Below, piece by piece: positions 1 through 6,430 of a stretch of DNA of 12,866 nt (position 1 is its first letter; the number at the start of each line of letters is the position of its first letter). A model generated the notes under the pieces. That model searched no databases and was not told where the DNA came from. It saw only the letters and a list, made by a program, of their open reading frames with translations. Source of the DNA: JANLTP01 sp031363055 (GTDB lineage Bacteria; Pseudomonadota; Gammaproteobacteria; Burkholderiales; Burkholderiaceae_E); NCBI GenBank assembly GCA_031363055.1, contig JANLTP010000028.1, forward strand, positions 1 to 12,866. Reading direction: 5' to 3'. The position numbers and the translations under genes are program-made.

Positions 1-669
1 GGCGGCACGGTACTTCTGGATGAACTCGAGCGAATACGGCGGTTGGTTCGGGTTCCTGGGGTCGTAAATATCCAGCTCGCAGATGCGCTTGTCCGGATCG
101 AGCTCATTACTGACCGAGGGATCGATGGTGTCGACCAGCAAATGTCCACGTGAGAGGTGTGCCGCCTGAAAAATGACGGCGTCAGCCGGGATCAAGCGGG
201 CACCGCGCAGATCGACCGGGTCGCCCGCAGGCGTATGCGTAATGGTCGGGTTCTCAGCCTGCGATTGATAGAACACCGCCAATGATCCGCCACCACTCCA
301 ACCCACCAGCACGATTTTTTCGTAGCCCCATTTTTCCTTGGCATGCCGAATGTAGGCGCCCAGGTCGATGGCGACTTTTTCGAGAATCAGCGCAGTGTCG
401 TTCTTTGCGTAACGGCTCGCCGCGCACAGTACATGTGCGCCGGCCTGCACCATCGCGCGCGGTACCGGCAACAACTGCAAGGTCGACGCAGGGTGCATGA
501 AAATCATCAGCGTTTTCGATGCATGCCCCTCCGGCCGCATCAGGATGCCTTCCAGATTGATGGCACCTTGATTGCCGGCGAACCCATAGGTTTCGTTGAA
601 GGCAGAGCTTTCCGTGTACTGGATGTGGATCCATTCGGTCTGGATCACAAAGGGTGTCAAGTTGGACAT
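1..669 (-). CDS. Alpha/beta hydrolase, C-terminus cut by window edge
   Basis: The frame is open from an ATG at 669 to the first base of the window, giving 223 residues with the C-terminus missing. It looks like an alpha/beta-hydrolase fold enzyme. Residues 54-62 form a beta strand ending in an oxyanion-type HPAS motif, and residues 121-130 carry a nucleophile elbow, GWSGGGSL, with Ser125 as likely nucleophile. The catalytic His would lie beyond the window. There is no signal peptide, so it should be cytoplasmic. It is the last visible gene of the minus-strand TRAP/monooxygenase/VOC block, 110 bases after the monooxygenase stop. A hydrolase of a ring-cleavage product or an esterase would fit there, but that is inferred from context only. 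An AAGG sequence 10-13 bases upstream supports the start. The larger gap and a palindrome upstream suggest it may have its own promoter. The substrate is unknown. Confidence 0.8.
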   Translation of the reverse strand, partial: MSNLTPFVIQTEWIHIQYTESSAFNETYGFAGNQGAINLEGILMRPEGHASKTLMIFMHPASTLQLLPVPRAMVQAGAHVLCAASRYAKNDTALILEKVAIDLGAYIRHAKEKWGYEKIVLVGWSGGGSLAVFYQSQAENPTITHTPAGDPVDLRGARLIPADAVIFQAAHLSRGHLLVDTIDPSVSNELDPDKRICELDIYDPRNPNQPPYSLEFIQKYRAA

Positions 670-681
670 GTTCGCTTGCCT

Positions 682-699
682 TATAAACGGCCGTGTTTA
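682..699. promoter_or_regulatory. Imperfect palindrome in AT-rich leader of the hydrolase gene
   Basis: The 18-base element centred on CGGCCG pairs at 7 of 9 positions (core ACGGCCGT, flanked by AAA and GTTT). It lies 13 bases before the ATG of the hydrolase gene, in an AT-rich patch (about 681-709) that contrasts with the surrounding GC-rich sequence. Size and symmetry resemble operators bound by TetR-type dimers, and the AT-rich flank could hold a promoter. No regulator gene is visible in the window, so this is a candidate only. Confidence 0.3.
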
Positions 700-747
700 A
701 ATTTATTCGTTCGGCGCAGGAAGTTCAGCACAGGAAATTCCGAGCAT

Positions 748-791
748 GACATTCAGCGCATGACATTGGCAGGCGACATTCAGCGTATGAC
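748..791. repeat. 17-base direct repeat spanning the monooxygenase stop codon
   Basis: GACATTCAGCGCATGAC at 748-764 recurs at 775-791 with one change (C to T), a 27-base period. The second copy contains the last codons and the TGA of the monooxygenase gene. The first lies just downstream of it in the gap. A third, poorer match overlaps around 734-750. I see no hairpin, so this is not an intrinsic terminator. It most likely records a local duplication of the end of the gene. Confidence 0.6.
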
Positions 792-2546
792 CAGCCGCAG
801 AGCAGACAGGAACACGGAATTTGCGTCGCTACTGCCGCTCATCGATCGCCAGGCGATCACTTGATCTGGTCGAACTAGCAAGGCACCGTCACCGTCTATC
901 TCGCGGATATTACGCCAGGTGTTGCTGCTGTCACGTAGGGCAGATTCATCACTGATTACAACGCAATCAACGCGGATACCCAGAAGCTCGGCCGCGCTTC
1001 GAGCTGCTGCCAACCAGGGCGACGAATTATTGCCCCCGATCAATACGAAGCCATCGCGCGGTACCAGGTCCAGGGTAGAGACCTGCTCGCCACTGCGGTC
1101 CAACCAGGCATGCGGTAAACGTGCGCCAGGACGTGTGCTCGGTACGAAATGGCGACCGGTCGGATCTCTGCGCATCGGCGGTGTGCCATCGGGCACCAGA
1201 GCGCCGGCCTCGTAGTTGACACCGATTTCCAGATCGTTGGCCTGATATTCGGTATTGTGCAGCTTCATCACCTCCCGGAAGCGGTAACGGCGAGCCTCGC
1301 CGTCGTCGTCATCGGCCAGCAGCGCTTCGAAGTTGGCTCGGCTGCGCTCGGGGTCGGCCGGATTCAGACCGATCGCAGCGCCGGTGAGCTGATGATTGGA
1401 GAAGGTGAATAGAGCCCACTTGACGTTACGCTCGGCGGCCGGGCGCCGTTCGGTCTCATAGCTGTCAAGCAGCACATCGCTGGCCTGACCCTTTAAAACC
1501 AAGCCCAACTTCCAGGCGAGGTTCTGGGCGTCCTGAATCGCGGAGTTCAGGCCCAGGCCGGTAGTGGGCGTGTGGCGGTGCGCGGCGTCGCCGCCCAGAA
1601 ACACGCGACCGAAGCGGAACTGGTCAGCGAGCACGCCCTGCACGATCCAGTGGCCGATGGACAGCACTTGCGGGTCCAGCTCGGGTATCTTGAGGATGGC
1701 GCGCATACGCGGTATCAACTTGTCCTCGTCAAACCGCGCGGGGTCGTCCGATTTAAAGCTGAAATGAAATTGCCATTCTTCAGAATGGCGATCAAAGTGA
1801 GTCGGGCCGAGCTTACCCAGCACGCCGGTTCCCCAGGAGCCTGTGTCGCCGTGCGGATTCGCGAACCAGTAGGCAAAAGAGTGATCGTCGTCCAGGTATT
1901 TCGAGAGGTCGGCCTGAAAGTAGATCGTGACCATGTCAATCAGCTCGGGCGTGCCCTCGAGCTTGGCGCCGACCATGGGACCAACGGTCTTGCCCGCATC
2001 CGCTGCCACCAGGTACTCGGCATGTACGGTGTGAACCTCACCGCTGGTACGGTCCTCAACCCGCGCCGTGACGCCGGCCTCATCCTGCTCGAAATCGATC
2101 AACGAGCAGTTAAACGTCAACTTGCCGAGCGGCAATTGTTCGGCATGCTCACGCATCAGCGGCTCCAGTCGCACCTGCGGATAAATCGTGCTCTCACATG
2201 GACTGTTCGCCCGGTAGTGCACTCCAAGCGAACCGCCACCGAAGGTCTCGATCTCGAACAACACTTTTCGGTCATAGGGACCGTCGCCGCCGAGGCTGGT
2301 GCACCAACGGCTATTGGAGATGTACTTCAGTGGAATAGAGCGCTGGTAGATGGCGTCTGCCATGCCATGCTGACGGAAGATTTCCATCGCGCGCTGGTTC
2401 AGATAGCGGGCTTTAGGCCGTGGCGCGGGGCTGGGATGGCGCTCTACCAGCAGCGAGTCTATGCCATTGTTGGCGAGAAATATGGACAGGGCAAGACCGA
2501 AGCCACCGCCGCCAACAATCAGGACCGAGGTTTTAACGGTGGTCAT
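780..2546 (-). CDS. FAD-dependent aromatic-ring monooxygenase, TfdB/phenol hydroxylase-like
   Basis: Encodes 588 residues of a group A flavoprotein monooxygenase, which uses NAD(P)H and O2 to hydroxylate an aromatic ring. Residues 7-17 form the N-terminal FAD-binding strand with a GxGxxG motif (VGGGGFG). Residues 318-323 are the GGDAAH motif that contacts the flavin ribityl chain, followed by HRHTPTTGLGLN and IQDAQNLAWKL. That stretch and the length (TfdB is about 600 residues) are closest to chlorophenol hydroxylases. The mid-protein DG motif reads AADAGKT (residues 181-187), with Ala in place of the expected Gly. The C-terminal third should be the thioredoxin-like domain of this family. I chose ATG 2546 because the Rossmann strand begins seven residues later. 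An in-frame ATG at 2606 would add 20 atypical residues and overlap the upstream gene. It follows the VOC gene by 31 bases in the TRAP operon. The substrate is unknown. Confidence 0.9.
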   Translation of the reverse strand: MTTVKTSVLIVGGGGFGLALSIFLANNGIDSLLVERHPSPAPRPKARYLNQRAMEIFRQHGMADAIYQRSIPLKYISNSRWCTSLGGDGPYDRKVLFEIETFGGGSLGVHYRANSPCESTIYPQVRLEPLMREHAEQLPLGKLTFNCSLIDFEQDEAGVTARVEDRTSGEVHTVHAEYLVAADAGKTVGPMVGAKLEGTPELIDMVTIYFQADLSKYLDDDHSFAYWFANPHGDTGSWGTGVLGKLGPTHFDRHSEEWQFHFSFKSDDPARFDEDKLIPRMRAILKIPELDPQVLSIGHWIVQGVLADQFRFGRVFLGGDAAHRHTPTTGLGLNSAIQDAQNLAWKLGLVLKGQASDVLLDSYETERRPAAERNVKWALFTFSNHQLTGAAIGLNPADPERSRANFEALLADDDDGEARRYRFREVMKLHNTEYQANDLEIGVNYEAGALVPDGTPPMRRDPTGRHFVPSTRPGARLPHAWLDRSGEQVSTLDLVPRDGFVLIGGNNSSPWLAAARSAAELLGIRVDCVVISDESALRDSSNTWRNIREIDGDGALLVRPDQVIAWRSMSGSSDANSVFLSALRLVIR

Positions 2547-2577
2547 GGCCCGGTGTTTCAGGGCAAGCCATGATGCT

Positions 2578-3228
2578 TCAAGTTTCGTAGCGCTTGCGGG
2601 CGTCATGGATCAGCGCCAGCAGCGCCGTTGGCACATCGCGCCCGTCGCGCTGCGCCTGCTCCTTGGTTTGCACCCAAGCCGTCAAATCCGCGTAGCCTTG
2701 CTGCGTATGGCGGTTCCACTCAGGGTCGAGGGGCGTGGTGATCTCCAACCTCAGTCCGTTCGGATCATGAAAATAGACACTGAAAATCATACCCTTGTGG
2801 TCGACGGGACCGATCACCTCCACGTCATTGAGCTTGAGCCAATCGTACCAGCGCAGCACCTCTTCACGGCTCTGCGCCTGCAAAGCGATGTGATCGAAAA
2901 TGCCGTAAGCGGGGTGCGAAATTTCGGACCGCGCCGGCAGGCCAGGCGCCTCGAAGAACGCAATCGTCGAGCCATCCTTCATCCGGAAGAAAATGTGAAA
3001 GTAGGGGAACGCGTCGCCGGTGGACGGCACCTTGTCGTCGTAAATCGTGCTCGCCAGCTCCATACCCATAATTCGTGTATAGAAATCGGCGGTGGCCGCC
3101 ACGTCGTGCGTCACCCAGGCCGCGTGGTTCAGCATCTGCGGGGTGAGGCCTGGATTTGCCGGCGCAATCGATACGCGCGTATCGTTACCCGTGGACGTCT
3201 TGGCGAGAGGGTTTGGTTGGTTTTTCAT
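2578..3228 (-). CDS. VOC-superfamily metalloenzyme (glyoxalase/extradiol dioxygenase-like)
   Basis: Encodes 216 residues with one vicinal-oxygen-chelate domain, roughly residues 31-165, made of two paired beta-alpha-beta-beta-beta modules. Candidate metal ligands sit in the expected strand positions: His35 (LNHAAW), Glu93 (AFFEAP), His113 (FDHIAL) and Glu162 (GLRLEIT). Type I extradiol dioxygenases use only His-His-Glu and normally have two such domains. A potential fourth ligand (Glu93) and a single domain leave glyoxalase, isomerase or dioxygenase chemistry all possible. Residues 1-30 are a polar extension and residues 166-216 a helical tail rich in Trp and charge. It lies between dctM (83-base gap) and the monooxygenase (31 bases), so it probably acts in the same degradation pathway. 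A GAGAA sequence 6-10 bases upstream supports ATG 3228. Family assignment is firm; the reaction is not. Confidence 0.85.
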   Translation of the reverse strand: MKNQPNPLAKTSTGNDTRVSIAPANPGLTPQMLNHAAWVTHDVAATADFYTRIMGMELASTIYDDKVPSTGDAFPYFHIFFRMKDGSTIAFFEAPGLPARSEISHPAYGIFDHIALQAQSREEVLRWYDWLKLNDVEVIGPVDHKGMIFSVYFHDPNGLRLEITTPLDPEWNRHTQQGYADLTAWVQTKEQAQRDGRDVPTALLALIHDARKRYET

Positions 3229-3311
3229 ACGTTCTCACAAGGGTAAGCGTAGAGGACCTTTAAACGCAGTATGCGCCGACCGACACGCGCCACAAGACGC
3301 AATTGTCGTTG

Positions 3312-4628
3312 TTACTTCAACATCGCCGGCAACCAAAGCGCCAAGCCTGGAAACAGTACCAGGGCCAGCAACAGCACACAGTCGGCGTACAGAAACGGCA
3401 TCACACCGCGAAATATTTTCTGTAGCGGCACATCCGGATTTTGGCTCTGCACGACGAACACCGTGAGTCCCACCGGCGGCGAAATCAGCCCGACCGTGGA
3501 CATGACGGTGATGAACACACCGAACCAGATCGGATCGAAGCCGATGCTCTTGACCACCGGCAGCAGCACCGGCACCGTGATCAGCAAGGTGCTGACCTCT
3601 TCAAGAAAAGTGCCGAGCAGCAGATACAGCGCAACGATGGCGAGAATCACCATCCACGGTGCCAGGCCGGCCGATTTGACGAAATCAGCGAGCACCACCG
3701 GAAACTGAGTCAGCACGATCAGCCGCGCGAAAATGAATGCACCGATCACGATGACGAACAGCATCGCCGAGGTCTGCACGCATTCAACGCCGGCCGCCCA
3801 CAGGTCCTTGAAACTTAAAGTTCGCGTGCCGAAGCCGATCGCAATCGCGGCGAACGACGCGATCGCCGCTGCTTCGGTCGGGCTGAACCAACCGGCGTAG
3901 ATGCCGACCACCGCCAGCACAAACAGCAGCACGAGCTTCCACATGCCAAGGATTGCACGCAACCGCTTCGCCAGCGGCAGGCTCGGGGTCATGGGCATCA
4001 GCTCGGGCCGTAGCCGGGCGAGAATCGCGATCACCCCGACATAACCAATCGCCAGCAAGATGCCGGGGATCATCGCAGCGGCAAACAGTTGCGCGATCGA
4101 TTCTTCCGCGACCAGGCCATACATCACCAGGATCAGAGACGGCGGAATCAAGATACCGAGGGTACCGGCCGCAGCGACCGCGCCGGTGGCCAGCTCCATG
4201 TCGTAGCCGTATCGGCGCATCTCGGGAATCGCCACCTTCGAAAACGTTGCGGCGGTGGCGATCGACGAGCCGCAGATTGCCGCGAACGCGGCGCAGGCAC
4301 CAATAGTCGCTGCTGCCAGTGCACCACGCACACCGGCGAACACCGCATTGGCGGCCTCGAACAAATCACGCGACATCATCGCGCGTGATGCGACGGCACC
4401 CATGAAAATGAACAGCGGCACGACCGTAAACGAGTAGGCCACGCCGGGATTGGCGCCCGTCAACTCGTAGGGGATCGACGCAAGCGTCTTGAACGCAATC
4501 GTCCAGCCCTGGGCGGCCGCATAACCGAGCGTGCCACTGATAGCCAACGCTAGGGCGATCGGCACGCGCAGCAGCATCAGCACGAGCAGGCCAAGCACCG
4601 CGAGGACTCCGATTAACTGGACACTCAT
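3312..4628 (-). CDS. dctM: TRAP transporter large permease subunit (DctM family)
   Basis: Encodes 438 residues, the usual length for the large membrane subunit of a tripartite ATP-independent periplasmic transporter, which couples solute uptake to an ion gradient, typically Na+. The protein is hydrophobic throughout, with about 12-13 membrane segments. Family motifs include GTLGILIPPSLILVMYG (residues 155-171), EESIAQLF (175-182), FLEEVSTLLITVPVLLP (341-357) and ISPPVGLTVFVV (382-393). It belongs with dctQ and dctP upstream. The solute is not shown by sequence; the symbol is a family name and does not imply C4-dicarboxylates. The ATG at 4628 is the last rung of a 14-base tandem repeat that fills the gap from dctQ, so translation may be coupled in an unusual way. 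No Shine-Dalgarno sequence is evident in front of it, which makes re-initiation after dctQ more plausible. Confidence 0.95.
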   Translation of the reverse strand: MSVQLIGVLAVLGLLVLMLLRVPIALALAISGTLGYAAAQGWTIAFKTLASIPYELTGANPGVAYSFTVVPLFIFMGAVASRAMMSRDLFEAANAVFAGVRGALAAATIGACAAFAAICGSSIATAATFSKVAIPEMRRYGYDMELATGAVAAAGTLGILIPPSLILVMYGLVAEESIAQLFAAAMIPGILLAIGYVGVIAILARLRPELMPMTPSLPLAKRLRAILGMWKLVLLFVLAVVGIYAGWFSPTEAAAIASFAAIAIGFGTRTLSFKDLWAAGVECVQTSAMLFVIVIGAFIFARLIVLTQFPVVLADFVKSAGLAPWMVILAIVALYLLLGTFLEEVSTLLITVPVLLPVVKSIGFDPIWFGVFITVMSTVGLISPPVGLTVFVVQSQNPDVPLQKIFRGVMPFLYADCVLLLALVLFPGLALWLPAMLK

Positions 4629-4684
4629 GGCGGGAAACTCATCGCGGAAAACTCAAGGCGGACAACTCATCGCATGACCCTCAT
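4626..4684 (-). repeat. 14-base tandem repeat forming a stop/start overlap staircase between dctQ and dctM
   Basis: Read on the minus strand, start-like codons begin at 4684 (ATG), 4670 (ATG), 4656 (TTG), 4642 (ATG) and 4628 (ATG, dctM), exactly 14 bases apart. Units are ATGAGGGTCATGCG, ATGAGTTGTCCGCC, TTGAGTTTTCCGCG and ATGAGTTTCCCGCC, and dctM itself opens ATGAGTGTCC. Because 14 is one less than a multiple of three, the TGA inside each ATGA/TTGA is in frame with the previous start. The result is four consecutive five-codon frames, each ending on the next start. The dctQ stop overlaps the first ATG in the same way. It probably arose by slippage duplication of an original ATGA overlap between dctQ and dctM. 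Confidence 0.85.
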
Positions 4685-5238
4685 TTCGGTGGTTCGTCTT
4701 CAAGCTCACCCGACACCAGCACCAGCGCTGCGATCACCGCACTGATCGCAATGCCCGCCCAGGCAGGCACCATGAACCAGACCTTCGGAATCTGCAGATC
4801 GGCGCTGACATCGTTGAACGCAATGACATCGATCATCGGCTGCCACATATGCCAGACCAGCAAGCACAGCGTCAGCAGCGACAACGCGGCGGCCAGATGC
4901 CGTAAGCTCCTACTCCAGGCGGGCAGCCATTGGTCGATCATGTCGACGGCGATATTCGCGCCGCGGGCGAACACACCGGGCACTGCGCAAAAAATCGCGA
5001 TGCCCAACGCGAACTCGACCAATTCAGTGACACCCATGATCGGCCAGTTCGCAGCCTTGCGCAAAATAACGTCACAGGTGGTCAGCAACATCATCGCGAT
5101 TAGCGCGAGCACCGCAGCGCGATCGAGCCAGCGTACCGTGGCGCGCAGTGTGGTGCGCACCGACGCAAGCACACTGGCGTACATAGACGCCCGCACGGAC
5201 GCGTTCAAGGACGTCCGGATCGGGCTGCGTAGATTCAT
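4681..5238 (-). CDS. dctQ: TRAP transporter small permease subunit (DctQ family)
   Basis: Encodes 185 residues from ATG 5238. Four hydrophobic segments are visible, as expected for the small TRAP membrane subunit: approximately residues 39-55 (AAVLALIAMMLLTTCDV), 67-87, 104-123 and 145-169. After the first segment come ILRKAANWPIMGVTELVEF and ARGANIAVDMID, which match the family pattern of a conserved Glu and a xRGxxIxVD stretch. The family's usual His in that stretch is Asn here. The 36 residues before the first membrane segment are unusual: a run of four-residue repeats encoded by imperfect 12-base tandem repeats. A TTG at 5256, overlapping the dctP stop as TTGA, is an alternative start that adds six residues. 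Neither start has a strong ribosome binding site. The TGA stop at 4681-4683 overlaps the first ATG of the 14-base repeat leading to dctM. Confidence 0.9.
   Translation of the reverse strand: MNLRSPIRTSLNASVRASMYASVLASVRTTLRATVRWLDRAAVLALIAMMLLTTCDVILRKAANWPIMGVTELVEFALGIAIFCAVPGVFARGANIAVDMIDQWLPAWSRSLRHLAAALSLLTLCLLVWHMWQPMIDVIAFNDVSADLQIPKVWFMVPAWAGIAISAVIAALVLVSGELEDEPPK
5131..5214 (-). repeat. Seven imperfect 12-base tandem repeats in the dctQ N-terminus
   Basis: Read on the minus strand in dctQ frame, 5214-5131 divides into seven 12-base units encoding TSLN, ASVR, ASMY, ASVL, ASVR, TTLR and ATVR. Each is small residue, Ser/Thr, hydrophobic, then mostly Arg. DNA units such as GCGTCCGTGCGG, GCGTCGGTGCGC and GCCACGGTACGC share a G/A-C-x, x-C/G-x, x-TG-type pattern, so the periodicity is visible at both base and residue level. 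The stretch precedes the first membrane segment and would be a basic cytoplasmic N-terminal tail. Confidence 0.7.
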
Positions 5239-5252
5239 CGCATCGCTCGCGC

Positions 5253-6311
5253 TCAAGCCCAGAAGTTCTTCGAGGTCTTCGAGTGTTTTTCGGCCAGCGA
5301 CAGCAGCGACTCATAGGCCGAACGCGCCGGCAGGCCCTTGGCATCGAGCGCCTTGAGCACCACTTCATTGGTCTGCGCCGCCGTTTCTCGTACCCGCTTT
5401 TCTTCGGCCTTGCCAAGCTTGATGATCTCGGCACCGCCGTCAATCAAGGCTTTCTTGCCAGGCACGTCGAGCGCGTCCCAGGACTCGCCAATTTCCTTTT
5501 CCTTGCCCGTGACGCTTTCCAACACCATCTGCTGCAAATCGGGAGCAAGTTTGTTGAACCAGGCGTCATTCGCGACCAGTCCAAAGCTGGCGACAAAACA
5601 ATACATTTCGGTGGTCGACTTGACGATGCCATTGAGCTTCCAGGCGGTGCCGGCACCGCCGTAGTCGAGGAAAGCACCATCGAGGGTGCCCTTTTGCAAT
5701 TGTTCGGCAAGCTCAGTGGGCGGCACACCGACCGGCGTTGCACCCAAGGCTTGAATGAAATCGCGAATCGAGGTCGTCGCAAAGCGCAATCGCAGGCCTT
5801 TGAAATCTTCGAGGCTACGGATTGGTTTTTTGACCATATGCACGCTGCCCGGCTGGGTCGTAAACAGCATCAGCACCTTGACGCCTTTGTGCTCGGCGTC
5901 GAAGTATTTCGCGCGCAAACCGGCGTCGTTGAGAACCTTGTTACCGATCTCGGCACTACCCACGGTAAACGGCAACGCGATCAGCTCGGTCAGCGGAAAA
6001 CGGCCCGGCGTCGCGCCGTGCAAGAAGAAGGATACTTCGGCGGAACCGTCGCGCGCAAAGTCGTAATGCTTCGGTGTTGGCCCCATCTGCGCACTGGGAA
6101 AATGCTTGAAATTCAAGCGCCCGTTCGAGCGCTTCTCCAGCCCCTCGCCCCACTTGACCAGCCACTGCGACATCGCATGGTTCGGCGGCACAAAGTTGGC
6201 AACCTTGACCTCGATTTTTTCTTGCGCGCGAACCATCGCCGGCAAACCACCCAGGCTGGCGACGGAGGCAGAGGCAGTTGCGACGATCAGCTTGCGACGG
6301 GAAAGTGGCAT
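5253..6311 (-). CDS. dctP: TRAP transporter periplasmic solute-binding protein (DctP family)
   Basis: Encodes 352 residues from ATG 6311, chosen because GAGGAG (6324-6319) sits seven bases upstream. An in-frame ATG at 6365 would add 18 residues before the signal peptide. Residues 1-29 form a signal peptide with a twin Arg (SRRKLIVA), so Tat export is possible, ending near AMVRA before QEKIEVKVANF. Family features: SLEDFKGLRLRFA at 166-178, where Arg176 aligns with the Arg that usually binds a solute carboxylate, then ALGATPVGVPPTELAEQLQ (188-206) and KGTLDGAFLDYGG (207-219). It binds the solute in the periplasm and delivers it to DctQ/DctM. As first gene of the minus-strand operon it faces the ABC operon across a 211-base divergent region. 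The ligand is inferred to be an organic, perhaps aromatic, acid because of the downstream monooxygenase and VOC genes. Confidence 0.93.
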   Translation of the reverse strand: MPLSRRKLIVATASASVASLGGLPAMVRAQEKIEVKVANFVPPNHAMSQWLVKWGEGLEKRSNGRLNFKHFPSAQMGPTPKHYDFARDGSAEVSFFLHGATPGRFPLTELIALPFTVGSAEIGNKVLNDAGLRAKYFDAEHKGVKVLMLFTTQPGSVHMVKKPIRSLEDFKGLRLRFATTSIRDFIQALGATPVGVPPTELAEQLQKGTLDGAFLDYGGAGTAWKLNGIVKSTTEMYCFVASFGLVANDAWFNKLAPDLQQMVLESVTGKEKEIGESWDALDVPGKKALIDGGAEIIKLGKAEEKRVRETAAQTNEVVLKALDAKGLPARSAYESLLSLAEKHSKTSKNFWA

Positions 6312-6345
6312 GTTCGGTCTCCTCGGAATTGTTATCGTGTTGTCT

Positions 6346-6375
6346 ACTGTACCGCAATTGCACATCCGATCTGAA
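6346..6375 (-). promoter_or_regulatory. Candidate sigma-70 promoter for the TRAP/monooxygenase operon
   Basis: On the minus strand TTCAGA (6375-6370) and TACAGT (6351-6346) are 18 bases apart, each matching 4 of 6 consensus positions. Initiation would fall near 6338 and give a leader of about 27 bases before ATG 6311. The TGTGCAATTGCG motif lies between the two hexamers, a position suited to a repressor. Both hexamers are weak, so confidence is low. Confidence 0.3.
6353..6364. promoter_or_regulatory. Candidate operator, copy 1 (TRAP side)
   Basis: CGCAATTGCACA contains the perfect palindrome GCAATTGC and matches the second copy at 6431-6443 apart from one extra A. It lies within the putative promoter spacer of the TRAP operon. 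The repetition in both halves of one divergent region suggests a shared regulator. The regulator family cannot be told from the motif. Confidence 0.35.
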
Positions 6376-6430
6376 ACACAAATCAGGTGTCATCCAGCGG
6401 TAGCATCCGTCGATTAGGCTATGCTGGGTG

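Noticed and set aside
1572..2573. Long plus-strand open frame (333 codons) opposite the monooxygenase gene
   Set aside because: It is antisense to a gene with clear family motifs, has no recognisable domain, and arises from the GC-biased third positions of the real gene.
2461..3246. Plus-strand open frame of 261 codons opposite the VOC gene
   Set aside because: Antisense to a VOC protein with all metal ligands in place; nothing recognisable in the plus-strand product.
3229..3311. Possible terminator or promoter between dctM and the VOC gene
   Set aside because: Short GCGC pairings and one AT patch (TTTAAA) are too weak to call either; the genes probably remain in one transcript.
5283..6374. 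Long plus-strand open frame (363 codons) opposite dctP
   Set aside because: The reverse strand carries an unmistakable TRAP binding protein with signal peptide and strong ribosome binding site; the antisense translation is low-complexity and Arg/His/Gln-rich.
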